Shown here piece after piece: positions 50,501-59,586 of a stretch of 64,000 nucleotides of DNA. The translations under genes were made by a program, and so were the position numbers. Location of the stretch: NCBI RefSeq assembly GCF_016097555.1, contig NC_054702.1:82798124-82862123 (forward strand), given 5' to 3'. Each line of letters opens with the position of its first letter. The first letter of the stretch is position 1. The DNA comes from Gigantopelta aegis. Its lineage: Eukaryota > Mollusca > Gastropoda > Neomphalida > Peltospiridae. Under the pieces are notes generated by a model. It did no database searches. It saw only the letters and a program-made list of their open reading frames with translations, and was not told the origin of the DNA.

Positions 50501-51569
50501 AACATAATATCAACTCAACTGAGATAAAAACATGATACATTGATAGTTAATACACATTTTTGCCTGGACTAACAAGTCATATCAACACAAGAGATATATT
50601 GACTCAAACAAGTTTGACACAACGGTGCTCGACTTTATATATATAAAAATAGAAGTAGGTGCCACCTGACTCCTTGATGGAATATTTAATGTAGAGGGCT
50701 GCCAAAAAAAATTCATTGTCTGCCATTTTGCTTTTTTATGGAATACTTTTCAAGAAGGGTGGAAGGATATGACATAATCTAACTACATCATGACATGTGT
50801 TAAGGTATAAAACAATCGTCATGATGTCATATTAACTATATCACACACTTTGGAGATTTCCACCTTCTTGAAGAGTATTTCATGAAAAAAAAGCAAAATA
50901 GCAGGCAGTGAAAAAATGCATGCTTTTTGTCCTTGGAGATCTCTCTCAAAGAAGTTGGGCAGGACTTTCCTTTGGATTGTCATGTATAAAGAACATTATA
51001 AATACTTATCATAAATACTTAGGGTTAGGGTTAGTTACAGTGCCAAATGAAAGTCCTTCCAAAATCTAAAGGTAATTAGTGGGTGTGCAATTTATCATAG
51101 TTGTTAATTGATTCAGACAGTTTCGTTTCGTTGTTAGGAATGAACGGTTAAAAAATTTGATGTAGTGCACTCTAGCTTTATCCTCGCACATAAACGTGAA
51201 AAGTTAGAGAATACTGGAGCTATCAAAAACCATATTCTTTTTAATAGCGATGTGCAGCTTTAATAAGGAGTTTAGATGTGTTTACAGTGTCATTCTGGGA
51301 CTCCATTTCACTTCTATTCCACTGAGTCGTCCTTCAAAAAAGCGATCATTATACTGTAGGAAAAGAGCTCTTATGTCTGGGTTAGGGTCAGTCAATTCCC
51401 ATTGTGGATCAATCAGAGATAGTTCAGTCTTTTCTGCTGTTAATAAAGAACTGGATTTTACAAAACTTTCACTGATTTCTCTGTCAAATTGTTCCTGTAA
51501 TCTCAAGGCAATGCTGAAGTCATCAATGTCCATGTCATCGCTTTTCGCGTCCCATCCGTTCCCATCCAT
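40601..51569 (-). CDS. SPRTN: SPRTN/Spartan DNA-protein crosslink metalloprotease (6 coding exons)
   Basis: SPRTN is a nuclear, DNA-dependent metalloprotease that clears DNA-protein crosslinks during replication, recruited by ubiquitin and p97 (family knowledge). Coding exons on the minus strand: 51569-51286, 46760-46652, 45477-45433, 44171-44097, 42924-42660, 41517-40601; 1695 nt, 564 residues, against 489 in human. Every junction is AG/GT with matching phase. Visible features: N-terminal SIALRLQEQFD helix; SprT fold; catalytic HEMIH (132-136) with third ligand H151 in GHGPEF; zinc-binding domain C190, C194, H222, C226; Ser/Asp-rich tail with basic nuclear-localisation-like clusters (PKRKIE, PLRKKLK); UBZ4 finger C541, C544, H556, C560 next to the stop. 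A canonical PIP box is not obvious (QSSFGSFA is weak), and I see no clear SHP box. The active-site set is complete, so the gene looks functional. Confidence 0.95.
42660..42924 (-). CDS. SPRTN: SPRTN exon 5 (zinc-binding domain)
   Basis: 88 codons plus one base. IYHTFNDEVDSYRQHWWRCN, GPCQQRRPYFGYVKRSMNR and WWGEHQRSCGGTYIKVKEPE match the SPRTN zinc-binding domain that contacts single-stranded DNA. Confidence 0.96.
43345..43735 (+). repeat. Dispersed molluscan-type repeat ending in GGACAGACGGACGGAC
   Basis: Two internal subunits repeat CTAAATTCAAGGGC..., GTGGGTAAATCAC and CTTGATCAGTAAC; it ends TCGGACAGACGGACGGACAT. It lies in the SPRTN intron between exons 4 and 5. Related to 14163-14380. Confidence 0.8.
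44097..44171 (-). CDS. SPRTN: SPRTN exon 4
   Basis: 25 codons, DHDGHGPEFHKHMHRINKES...; carries the third zinc ligand in GHG. Phase 0. Confidence 0.95.
44695..44714. repeat. (TTA)n microsatellite
   Basis: Short run of ATT/TTA triplets. Confidence 0.9.
45433..45477 (-). CDS. SPRTN: SPRTN exon 3 (active-site exon)
   Basis: A 45-nt microexon encoding HEMIHAYLFVTDNNK, i.e. the HExxH zinc protease motif, phase 0 at both ends. Confidence 0.95.
45853..46020 (-). mobile_element. Two adjacent SINE type C tails
   Basis: GTTTTGTTTAACAACA... TTTATTAATCATCAG... occurs twice (45853 and about 45934), each continuing TTGGATGTCAAA or TTTGATGTCAAACATTTGGT. Heads absent. Confidence 0.65.
46041..46440. repeat. 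Tandem dispersed repeat, three ~140-150 bp units
   Basis: Units begin near 46041, 46192 and 46325; each has TAGGTCATGGTGACCTAGTT, a GTTGTACTTGCATGCAAG-like stretch and ATATGAATTGATAAG. A fragment of the same family is at 42260-42345. Confidence 0.8.
46652..46760 (-). CDS. SPRTN: SPRTN exon 2
   Basis: 36 codons: CAGLCCYEGRGGLCSVRLS then RLRPRKDLVETLL, the SprT strand region leading straight into the active-site helix. Confidence 0.95.
49446..49835 (-). mobile_element. SINE type A, full length
   Basis: Minus-strand tail, body and complete head (GCCACCGAGGCCGGT). 13-bp duplication ACTTGTGAGAGAA at 49433-49445 and 49836-49848. Sits in SPRTN intron 1. Confidence 0.94.
49929..50003. repeat. A-rich low complexity
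   Basis: Two long A runs separated by TATATATATCC and unique sequence. Confidence 0.9.
50188..50462. mobile_element. CAGGG-type MITE (hAT-like), 275 bp
   Basis: Termini CAGGGCTTGAAACTTGCC and (reverse complement) CAGGGCTCAAAACGGCC. Flanks TAAAC / TAAAT suggest an imperfect 5-bp duplication. A different subfamily from 16350/22197. In SPRTN intron 1. Confidence 0.65.
50711..50913. repeat. Inverted repeat, ~50-bp arms, in SPRTN intron 1
   Basis: Left arm includes CTGCCATTTTGCTTTTTTAT and CTTTTCAAGAAGGGTGGAA; right arm includes TTCCACCTTCTTGAAGAG and AGCAAAATAGCAGGCAG. Probably a MITE. Confidence 0.65.
51286..51569 (-). CDS. SPRTN: SPRTN exon 1 (start codon exon)
   Basis: The first in-frame ATG is at 51569 (MDGNGWDAKSDDMDIDDFS); a second at 51533 (MDIDDFSIALRLQEQ) corresponds better to the human start, so the first 12 residues may be lineage-specific or untranslated. 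The exon ends EVKWSPRMT plus CT before GTAAAC. The frame stays open upstream without an ATG. CpG is raised here. Confidence 0.9.
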
Positions 51570-51676
51570 ATCGGAAACTGTTCCGTTCACAGCTGCCCGC
51601 CATGACAAAAGGTCAAAGCTCAACGAAAATAATTCGAGGACGAATTCGAATGGTCGATAGGCGTAACTCGAATAAA

Positions 51677-51989
51677 GTCGTGTTTGTGTTGTCTAACGAC
51701 CCCACTAGAGCACATTGATTTATTAATCAGCGACTATTAAACATTTGGTATTTTTGACATATAGTCTTAGAAAGGAAACCCGCCACATAGGCCCTATCTC
51801 CATTAGTAGCAATTAAGCTTTTAATTTAAAAAGGTTCTTTTATATGCAACATCCCATATCTATAGACAGGATAGTACATACCATACCTTTGGTATACTAG
51901 TCGTGGTGAAGTTGAAACAAGAAATAGCTCAATTGGTCCATCGACGGGGATCGATCACAGACCGATCGCGCATCAGGCGAGCGCTTTAC
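51677..51989 (-). mobile_element. SINE type C, full length
   Basis: Type C tail (GTGTTGTCTAACGACCCCAC), body and head (CGACGGGGATCGATCACAGA...GCGAGCGCTTTACC). 9-bp duplication CTCGAATAA at each end (51668 and 51990). About 100 bp upstream of the SPRTN start codon, so it may lie within the promoter or 5'UTR. Confidence 0.88.
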
Positions 51990-52027
51990 CTCGAATAATA
52001 ATTCTACACGTTTCCCAAATAAGCATT

Positions 52028-52175
52028 GATTAAAAAAACAACAACAAAAAAACAAAACAAAAAAACAACAACCCCCCAACCCCCCCCAAAAAAAAAACCC
52101 CAACAGCAACAAAACAAACAAAACAAAACAACAACAACCCAACAACAAAAACCAACAACAAACAAAAACAACTTC
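52028..52175. repeat. CAACAAAA-type low complexity
   Basis: Long stretch of only A and C with a CCCCCC block. Confidence 0.9.
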
Positions 52176-52282
52176 AATATATATATATAATAGTTTTAGT
52201 AATTACTATTAAAAACTGCATTTCAGTGGGCCTATTACTATTGGAAACAATCAGTGCACCTCAGATATCAATTATCTAGCTG

Positions 52283-52347
52283 TCTCTTTCTGTCTGTCTG
52301 TCTATCCGTGTCTCTTTCTCTCTTCTTCCTTCCTTTCTGCACCCCCC

Positions 52348-52389
<42 letters not shown>

Positions 52390-52390
52390 G
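52283..52390. repeat. (TC)n/(CTGT)n microsatellite
   Basis: CTGTCTGTCTGTC passes into TCTCTC runs, adjacent to the type E SINE. Confidence 0.92.
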
Positions 52391-52394
52391 TTCT

Positions 52395-52925
52395 TACTGC
52401 AGCAAGGGATCTTTTATATGCATTTTCTCACATACAGCAAAATACATACCACGACCTTTGACCAGTTGTGGGGCGGGACATAGCCCAGTGGTAAAGCGCT
52501 CGCTTAATGCGCGGTAAGTGTGGGATCGATCCCCGTCGGTGGGCCCATTGGACTATTCTTGTTCCAGCCAATGCACCACGACTGGTATATCAAAGGCCGT
52601 GGTAGGTGTTATCCTTTCTGTGGGATGGTGCATATAAAAGATCCCTTGCTGCTAATCGAAAAGTAGCCCATGAAGTGGCGACAGCGGGTTTCCTTTCTCA
52701 ATATCTGTATGGTCGTTAACCATATGTCCGACGCAATATAACCGTAAATAAAATGTTTTGAATGCGTCGTTAAATAAAAACATTTCCTTCCTTGACCAGT
52801 TGTGGTGCACGTACTGGTTGGGACAAGAGAAAAAACAATCAGTTGAATAGATCCACCGACATAGTTCGATCCTCCGACGCAAGCACCTCAAGCGAGCACT
52901 CAACCGGTTGAGTTTAATCCCGCCA
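52395..52925 (-). mobile_element. SINE type E, interrupted by a type B SINE
   Basis: Left part 52395-52471 (CAGCAAGGGATCTTTTATAT, CATACCACGACCTTTGACCA) continues at 52806 (TGCACGTACTGGTTGGGACA...) and ends in the head ACTCAACCGGTTGAGTTTAA followed by TCCCGCC. Confidence 0.82.
52472..52791 (+). mobile_element. SINE type B, full length, nested in type E
   Basis: Head GGCGGGACATAGCCCAGTGG, B box GGGATCGATCCCC, body and tail ending ATTTCCTTCC. The 14-bp duplication TTGACCAGTTGTGG at 52458-52471 and 52792-52805 belongs to the host SINE. Confidence 0.95.
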
Positions 52926-53050
52926 AAAAAGAAATAAAAGAAAGATAGAAAGAAAAAAGAATGACTGACAGACAAAAATAGGAGTAGTTGTATAGAATAA
53001 AGTGTATAACGTATAACCTTGACCTTATGGCATTGACACCGATTTGACAT

Positions 53051-53060
53051 CCGGAAGTGA
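53051..53060 (+). promoter_or_regulatory. ETS-type site CCGGAAGTGA
   Basis: Canonical ETS/GABP motif 67 bp upstream of the small ORF at 53127 and 1.5 kb upstream of SPRTN. Could serve a promoter in either direction. Confidence 0.35.
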
Positions 53061-53126
53061 TCAGCAGAGCGACATACCTTAGCAAAATGACATGAATTTA
53101 TAATATATAATCTTTGTTACAATGTT

Positions 53127-53363
53127 ATGATTTCTACAAACCTACCGTATTTCTTTTGGGTAAGTATATGCTCATTTTATTTTATATTTCGTTATTATTC
53201 TATCCGAATATTCTACCAGAACTGTGATGGCATGGTCCCAGCCTTGGATCTTGCCAGTCTGAGACTTGTTGAAGCAGACAGGATCAGGCTAGCAGTAGCA
53301 GACATCACATTGATTATGTCATTAGCATGTGTCACAGTGAAATGTCTGATCACTAACATATAG
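53127..53363 (+). CDS. Short ORF with one membrane segment, possible small gene
   Basis: ATG at 53127 reads MISTNLPYFFW to a strong GTAAGTATA donor at 53160; an acceptor CTACCAG ends at 53219. Removing this 60-bp intron keeps frame, as does retaining it. The second part (DLASLRLVEADRIRLAVADI then TLIMSLACVTVKCLI) has an amphipathic stretch and a hydrophobic helix, then TAG. Product 58 or 78 residues. Family not recognised. Confidence 0.3.
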   Translation: MISTNLPYFFWVSICSFYFIFRYYSIRIFYQNCDGMVPALDLASLRLVEADRIRLAVADITLIMSLACVTVKCLITNI

Positions 53364-53890
53364 CATGCATTATGTATCAGCACTGTAGAGTTATGTAAAT
53401 GTAGATGTGACTATACATATATAATACTATTTAATTACACATAGTGACATACCATTTAAAAATATATTTAATTCCAGTTCATTACAAGTGAATTTTAATT
53501 TATACAGTTTTTAAAATTGTTTCATCCAGATGGTTACTAAACTAGATGTTGTAAATTTGTTTCATGATTTTACAATAGGAATTAAAACAATTCTTATGTA
53601 GGAATTACTTCCTTATGACTGCAAATGTTTTTTGTTTTTTTTTAAAGAATGGGATTTAAATCCTTAGGCATCAATACATTAGGACTACCCCTTAATGTAC
53701 TAACCATGCTTTTGCATTGATCAGTAATATAATAGAATAATTAAAAACATTTTTAATGTAATAACTAAGCAGTGTTTAACACTGTTTAATCTGGACCCTA
53801 ATAATTACTAGAAATTAAATGAATTTGAACAAAATCTTTATATTCAAGTTTTATTTAGCCAAACAAAATCTTGCAACTTTTTCTTCTGCG
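53364..53890. other. AT-rich spacer
   Basis: No coding, SINE or inverted-repeat structure noted. Confidence 0.5.
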
Positions 53891-54019
53891 TTCAAGCTAT
53901 AGTTGATCATGCTTTAGATTTGGAGTCCGGTTGTGGTGATAAAAAATGCTGTCTCAGTCAAGACTTCTTTGGAACCCCAAAGCTTGACAGCCAGTATTGC
54001 TCCGTTTCGGCCAGTGCTT

Positions 54020-54669
54020 TATCCTGGCTTTATTGTAGAGGGGGAAGAATTGCAGGATGTGCTCTGGAGACTGTGGTCCTGTTTGACATGGACATTCAAT
54101 GATTCATCAGTGTTTGCCAGTTTCAGGCGGTACATATGGGATCTGAGATGGCAGTGACCGGTTCTTAACCTGAAAATGGTTGTTTCTTGGTATCTCTCCA
54201 GATGATGGATTGGATCCTTGGTTGTAGCGTGAGTGCATTGGAACTTTCTCTTAATTATGGGTTTTGTTTCTCTGAAGGAGATTGGATGATTTGGCTGTTC
54301 CATTGTGATTCCCTCCTTTGTCAGCCCGTCAGCTTGTTCATTTCCTGCATTGATACCACAGTGTGCTGGAACCCACTGGACTACAACTTGCATGTGTAGA
54401 GAAAGGTTTTCTTCAGGTGACTGTATGCTTTAAGTGAGGGAGTTGCAATCTGCCAGGAACACAACATGTCATAGAAGTGGATTCTCCAAATTGATGATTC
54501 TGGTGGCTTGAAGAAGGGCATTTGTTTCTGCTGTGAAGTTTGTTGACTGTTTTCCTGCTGGGTATGATCTGGAAGTTACTCGTCTATCAGGAAATCTTAC
54601 GTGGACACCACTACCAGCATTCTTTACTGCCTCTTCAGCTGAGCCATCTGTGTAGACATGGGTCCACTG
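54020..54669 (-). pseudogene. Retrotransposon RNase H and CxC tail
   Basis: DGSAEE (first Asp), FTAETNALL (Glu), LADCNSL (Asp) and NEQADGL (last Asp) give the RNase H DEDD set, with stops between. The downstream frame has CPCQTGPQSPEHIL, the cysteine motif usual near the C-terminus of such elements. Confidence 0.78.
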
Positions 54670-54675
54670 TGAGGT

Positions 54676-56150
54676 CAGGGTTAAAAATTAACATGAAAAC
54701 TATGGTCACCAGCAAGGCCAGTTGAAGAAATATCTTACTGGCCCTTCTCAAATTCAACTAGCCCTTCAATTTTAACATTCTTTAACTGCACAGCCAAATT
54801 CAAAACTAGAATGTTCTTTGTTAAATAATAACCATGTGTTCATCGTATACAGACTGTTTGTTTCAAAAGGAAACCGATGAATTGTCATTTAACGTCATAA
54901 TGAATAAAGTTGAAATTCATTTTTTAAAATGTTAAACAGTTTTAAACCCATAACTCAAATAACACTTAAGTCTTTGAAAAAAGAAATTTAGTATAAATAA
55001 AAATGTTTCTTTACAAATTACCATTAAATTATACATATTAAATCTCATTTTGATACAGGTTTGAAGACAAAATGCTAGAACAGCCAAGGTATGCAGCTTG
55101 ACTTGCATTGTCTCTGAAGAAAAATAAATAAATAATGCAATACAAAGAGAATAAAGGTAGAACTGTGCATGCTTTAGTATATAAACTAGTCTGGTGGCAG
55201 TTCTCTTTGTGGCAATGCCAGAAGGTTGAAATAAATTTGGGGACGATGCAAGAGTAATAACATTTCCTCAGGAGTGGCTGTCTTCCTACAGACTAATCAC
55301 GCACATGTTTATTTGAATAAAATTGTAAATGCTAGTAAGCTACTAATAAAATAAATATCAAAAGAAAAATAAATCTGTGACAAAAAACCCTCACCCAAGC
55401 AAAACATTTTTACCAAAATATACGATGTATCATATTACAAAGCATACATACTTATTGTTTATTACAGTAATATTTGGACGGTTATGTAATCATGTAAGTC
55501 TTGGTGTCACTTTAGATCCAATCTGTTCTTATTTCACGCAAATCGCTTAAACTTAAAACAATATCAACACCGACAATTAACTGACATTTGGAATAAGCCC
55601 TGTAGTAATGAAAAATGTAATTGGTATTTTTATATGCGTGCAAATGCTGTTGTTAGTATGAGTTAAAACTACAAGATAGATTTCGATTTTGTCCTAGAAT
55701 AATGTAAGCTAATTAAATATTGTTCCTTTTTACCATAACATTGAATAACAATTGTCAAATAGTAGCTCTACTAGATAATTATGGCGTATCCAGTCCATTT
55801 CAATAAGACGACGACTTCCAGATTAAAAAAAATATATGCAATGTCTTCAATACGTTTTGAGCTCTATTTTCAGAAAGACCCAACCCAAAGCCACAGAAGC
55901 TGAATCTGGCGTTGTCAAAATATAGAACATGTTCTATGTCTTCTGCTTCTGTAGTTCGCGCCCTCACAGACGCGATGTCTATTGTCACATTCGATTCAAT
56001 TTAAGTGTCTTTTCTTTTTTGACTTGTACCATACTCGCCAGACCCTAAAATCGGTGGTCGCCCAATGGACTACCTTTCTAAAATTCTTTGTCGCCCTTAG
56101 CCAAGAAAGGTCACCACGGGTGACCGGGCGACTGCTAATTTTCAACCCTA
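54676..56150. mobile_element. hAT-like DNA element inserted in the retrotransposon
   Basis: Termini CAGGGTTAAAAATTAAC and (reverse complement) TAGGGTTGAAAATTAGC. Direct repeats TGAGGT flank it (54670-54675, 56151-56156). Excising the element plus one repeat rejoins the RNase H frame (YTTS to QWTHVYTDGS). No transposase recognised in 1.5 kb. Confidence 0.82.
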
Positions 56151-57436
56151 TGAGGTGGTGTACATGTCTTGAAGCATTTCCAATATGAGAGACTTTAGGA
56201 TGGCATCTGACTGTTCTCCCTTCCTGGTGATTCCTGGAACATTCTCTACAATGGTTATGTCTTTTAATGACATTGTCCAATCGTCTACATCTATCAAGGG
56301 TTCTTGTTTTTCAGGTGTCCTTGGTAGGATATCAGAGTATGTGTGTCCAAGCTGTCTGGCAAGATGGTTTATGCTGCTTTGTTTTAAACAGTATTTTGTT
56401 CGCTCTTGGAGTTGTTGATGTGCTGGGTGAGATGGAAGCCTCTTTAGTTTCTCGGTTGTGATTAACAGTTTCTCCTCCCTTTGTGTGTCTAGTGGCAGCA
56501 GTCCTGTTGTTTGTTCCAGTGCACTGATTGGAGTGGTTTTCATGCCAGTTGTTATACGGCGCATTCCTGTATCTTTGTCAGTCTGTTGGAGTTTGTCTTT
56601 GCAGCAGTTGCCCAGGCTGATGATCCGTATTCCATAACAGGTCTGACGGCTCCTGTGTGCACTTGTTGTAGGATCTTGCTGTTTGCTCCCCAATAATTCT
56701 ATGATGTGTATAATGGGTTTTTTGTGTGTTTTTTAAATAAAGAATTTGCAGGTACATAACATGTATATTATGGTATCATGATAAATGTGATAACCCTGTG
56801 CCATGTGGTTGTTACACTTTTACATTCAGTTCACAGGTTTGTGTCCATGAAGAAATCATATCATTCTGCGATGAAAACCAAAATTATTGTACTTGTTTTA
56901 AGTAAAACAGAATAAGCACAAACAAATCAGTTTCAATTCCTTATTCATAAATAGTCAACAGATTATCATGATTCAGAAAAAAAGAAAGAAAGGTTTTATT
57001 TAACGATATGCGTAATGGGTTAGCAGATCAAACGCAACACTTCTGTCCATTCAATAATTACATAGTGGAATCTTTGGCAGGTTTTTTTTATAACCCTGCA
57101 CCACATATCATTTTGTAACGTTAAGACCACCATCCCTTCTAAAATTATGTAACACCCTCATCACCCCTCCACTTTTCACTGCCACAGTTATGCATTTTAA
57201 CCAACATTATTCAGTTTGCATTTTTTTCTTTTGGATTTAAATTATTTTAAATAAATAATTGATTAAAAAATAATCTATTAGAAAATATGGCCATGTACAG
57301 TATTTAGTTTATGCTTTAAAAAGAAATTGCATTGTTTTAAAGATGTTTCCAGTAAATAAATCTTGACAAACAACCCCTACCCCCATAGCGTTTGTAACAC
57401 ATCTCATGGTGCATCAAAGAGTGTTACGTAATTGTT

Positions 57437-58248
57437 GAAAGAAAGAAAGAAATGTTTTATTTAACGATGCACTCAACACATTTTATTGACGGTTATATAG
57501 CGTCAGACGTATGGTTAAGGACCACACAGATTTTGAGAGGAAACCCGCTGTCGCCACTACATGGGCTACTCTTTCCGATTAGCAGCAAGGGATATTTTAT
57601 TTGCACTTCCCACAGGCAGGATAGCACAAACCATGGCCTTTGTTGAACCAGTTATGGATCATTCAGCGATGAAAGTTCGCCGCCTTTCGTCGGAATTCTG
57701 CCTTTTTGTTGCGCCAAAATAAAAAAAATAAAAATCCGCCCCTTTTCAACTTTCATTCGTTCCGCCTAAAATTTCCGGAGTTTAGATCCAACTTTAGATC
57801 TAATATGGCTGCGCCCATTGTGGCTGCCATATTTGCTTATTCGCCATTGACCAGATTTGTCTCGTGAAGTATCATCTGCGCGAGACCAATGCGCAGATCG
57901 TATACATTGGTCGCGTCATGTTGGACAAAATGGTGGTATTGTTTGCGAATGCATTGAAAATCTGTCCATTGTTCGGGATTTTGTGATTTCAATGGGATGT
58001 CATACAAAGTTCTTGATCGGTCAGCGGGCACCCCCCTCAAACATAAAATTATTTCAGCCCTTTTTGGGAAAAGTCACTTTCATCCCTGATCACTGGTCGG
58101 TGCAAGTGGTTTACACCTACCCATTGAGCCTTGCGGAGCACTCACTCAGGGTTTGGAGTCGGTATCTGGATTAAAAATCCCATGCCTCGACTGGGATCTG
58201 AACCAGACTGTAGACCGATGGCTAACCACGACACCACCGAGGCCAGTC
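57437..58248 (-). mobile_element. SINE type A, interrupted by a MITE
   Basis: Minus-strand tail and body to 57663, resuming at 58095 with GGTCGGTGCAAGTGG through the head, ending GAGGCCAG. 12-bp duplication TAATTGTTGAAA lies outside both ends (57428 and 58250). Confidence 0.9.
57664..58088. mobile_element. hAT-like MITE nested in the SINE, 425 bp
   Basis: Termini CAGCGATGAAAGT and (reverse complement) CAGGGATGAAAGT. 6-bp duplication ATCATT (57658-57663) / ATCACT (58089-58094); the undisturbed SINE sequence is ATCACT. The interior is CpG-rich and has a 67-codon open frame without recognised homology. Confidence 0.85.
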
Positions 58249-58439
58249 ATAATTGTTGAAATGCTCTTTTGTAATGCATTGTTTAATAATCAGTTTCCAT
58301 TTTGCACGTTTGTTTACAATGTGTATAGTGTATAGTGTATAGTGAATGAGCAACCTTTACTTGATTTTGTACTCGTGTTCTTCATTCGAATGCAACCACC
58401 AGTAATGTACCATAGTGAATTGATTATGTATAGTACAAT

Positions 58440-58873
58440 ACAGTTTTCAGAACTTCTTTAATTGGCCGATTACATACATGGTCCAGAAATCGATATCAAT
58501 TGAGATATTCCAAATGGTTGTCTGCATTAAAATAACACACCAATCGAAATATCTGGATTATTTTCTCAAGTATCTGGATTGTTTTTGCCAAATCACTCAA
58601 ATCAGCGATGAGTTACAAACGATACCGAAAATTAATACGGAATTCATAATGATCAATCGGACAACTTCATACATAACACATTTTTCCGACTGCACAATGA
58701 TGTTAACAAATTTCATTGGTTTTCGCTGTTAAGACTCTGAATGCACATGCCAAATAATTTAATACTTAGGCGTTTTTGGAGTCAATCGCCAGACGGCGAC
58801 GATAATAAATTCAATGTCACCACACCAACATTTTGGTCGCATTGGCAACCATTTTGGTTGCAATGTAGAACAC
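58440..58873 (-). repeat. Unclassified repeat, copy 1 (abuts broken RT)
   Basis: On the minus strand shares TCTACATTGCAA..AAATGGTTGCCAATG, CATTGTGCAGTCG, GGTATCGTTTG and TTCGATTGGT, in order, with 63235-63600. Begins precisely where RT homology ends. Confidence 0.7.
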
Positions 58874-58879
58874 TGTGAT

Positions 58880-59586
58880 AGAATTCAAAGCATCTTGCAT
58901 GTGGATTGTGGCAGTGTTGGTGTTTTCTGCTGCATTCAAGATTGCAAGATCATCAGCATGAAGTGCCTTGGAAACATGTTGGGACAGATTTTCAGTGATG
59001 TAATTGATGAAGACTGTGAAGAGAGTTGTAGATATGACACTAACTTGTGGTACACCTTTGATCTTTATGAGGTGGCTCAGACATCGATTCAGTTTTACTT
59101 TGGCTGTTCAGTGTTGCAGGTAACTCTTGATCCAACTGTACATTTTGCATGCTATTCATGTATTCGGCAGCTTCAGCAGGAGTGCATTCTTCCAGACCTT
59201 GTCAAAGGCCTTTGAGAGATCCGTGAAGACTGCTATGACTTTTTTCTTCTCCTGAAAGCTATTTTCATTTGGCTGAATTAGGATGGTAAGCTGGTCTTCA
59301 GTGTTTCTCTTCTTCCTGTAGGCAGTCTGTTCTTTGCAGATGAGACCATTGCTTTCCAGATGCCATCTAAGCCTTCGGTTGATCATTCTCTCCAGAATCT
59401 TTCCCAGAACACTTAAAAGACTTGTTGGTCTGTAGCTTGTTTTGTCCTTCCTGTCTTTGCCTTTTTTTCAGAATGGGAATAACTATGGCCTCCTTCCAGG
59501 CTTGAGGGAAGGTTCCATTGTTCCATGACTGGTGGTAGAGTTGCAACAACTTTTCCTTGGCTATTTGTCCCAGATGTTGGATCATT
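58880..59586 (-). pseudogene. Retrotransposon reverse transcriptase, truncated
   Basis: Fingers and palm: PQAWKEAIVIPILKK, EQTAYRKKRNTEDQL, FTDLSKAFDKVW, then after a stop VPQVSVISTTLFTVFINYI and ALHADDLAIL. The catalytic YADD tyrosine is His and the GVPQG glycine is Val. The domain stops at 58873, where another repeat begins. Confidence 0.82.

Noticed and set aside
35854..51034. Telomere-like CCCTAA/TTAGGG pairs at 35854 and 51019
   Set aside because: Only two units each; the first lies inside a MITE. Not evidence of an interstitial telomere.
51250..51660. 136-codon plus-strand open frame
   Set aside because: Antisense to SPRTN exon 1, which has family-conserved residues and correct splice phase.
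28955..52520. tRNA genes at SINE heads (B boxes near 29115, 52524 and others)
   Set aside because: Each is joined to SINE body and tail; no independent cloverleaf with acceptor stem was recognised.
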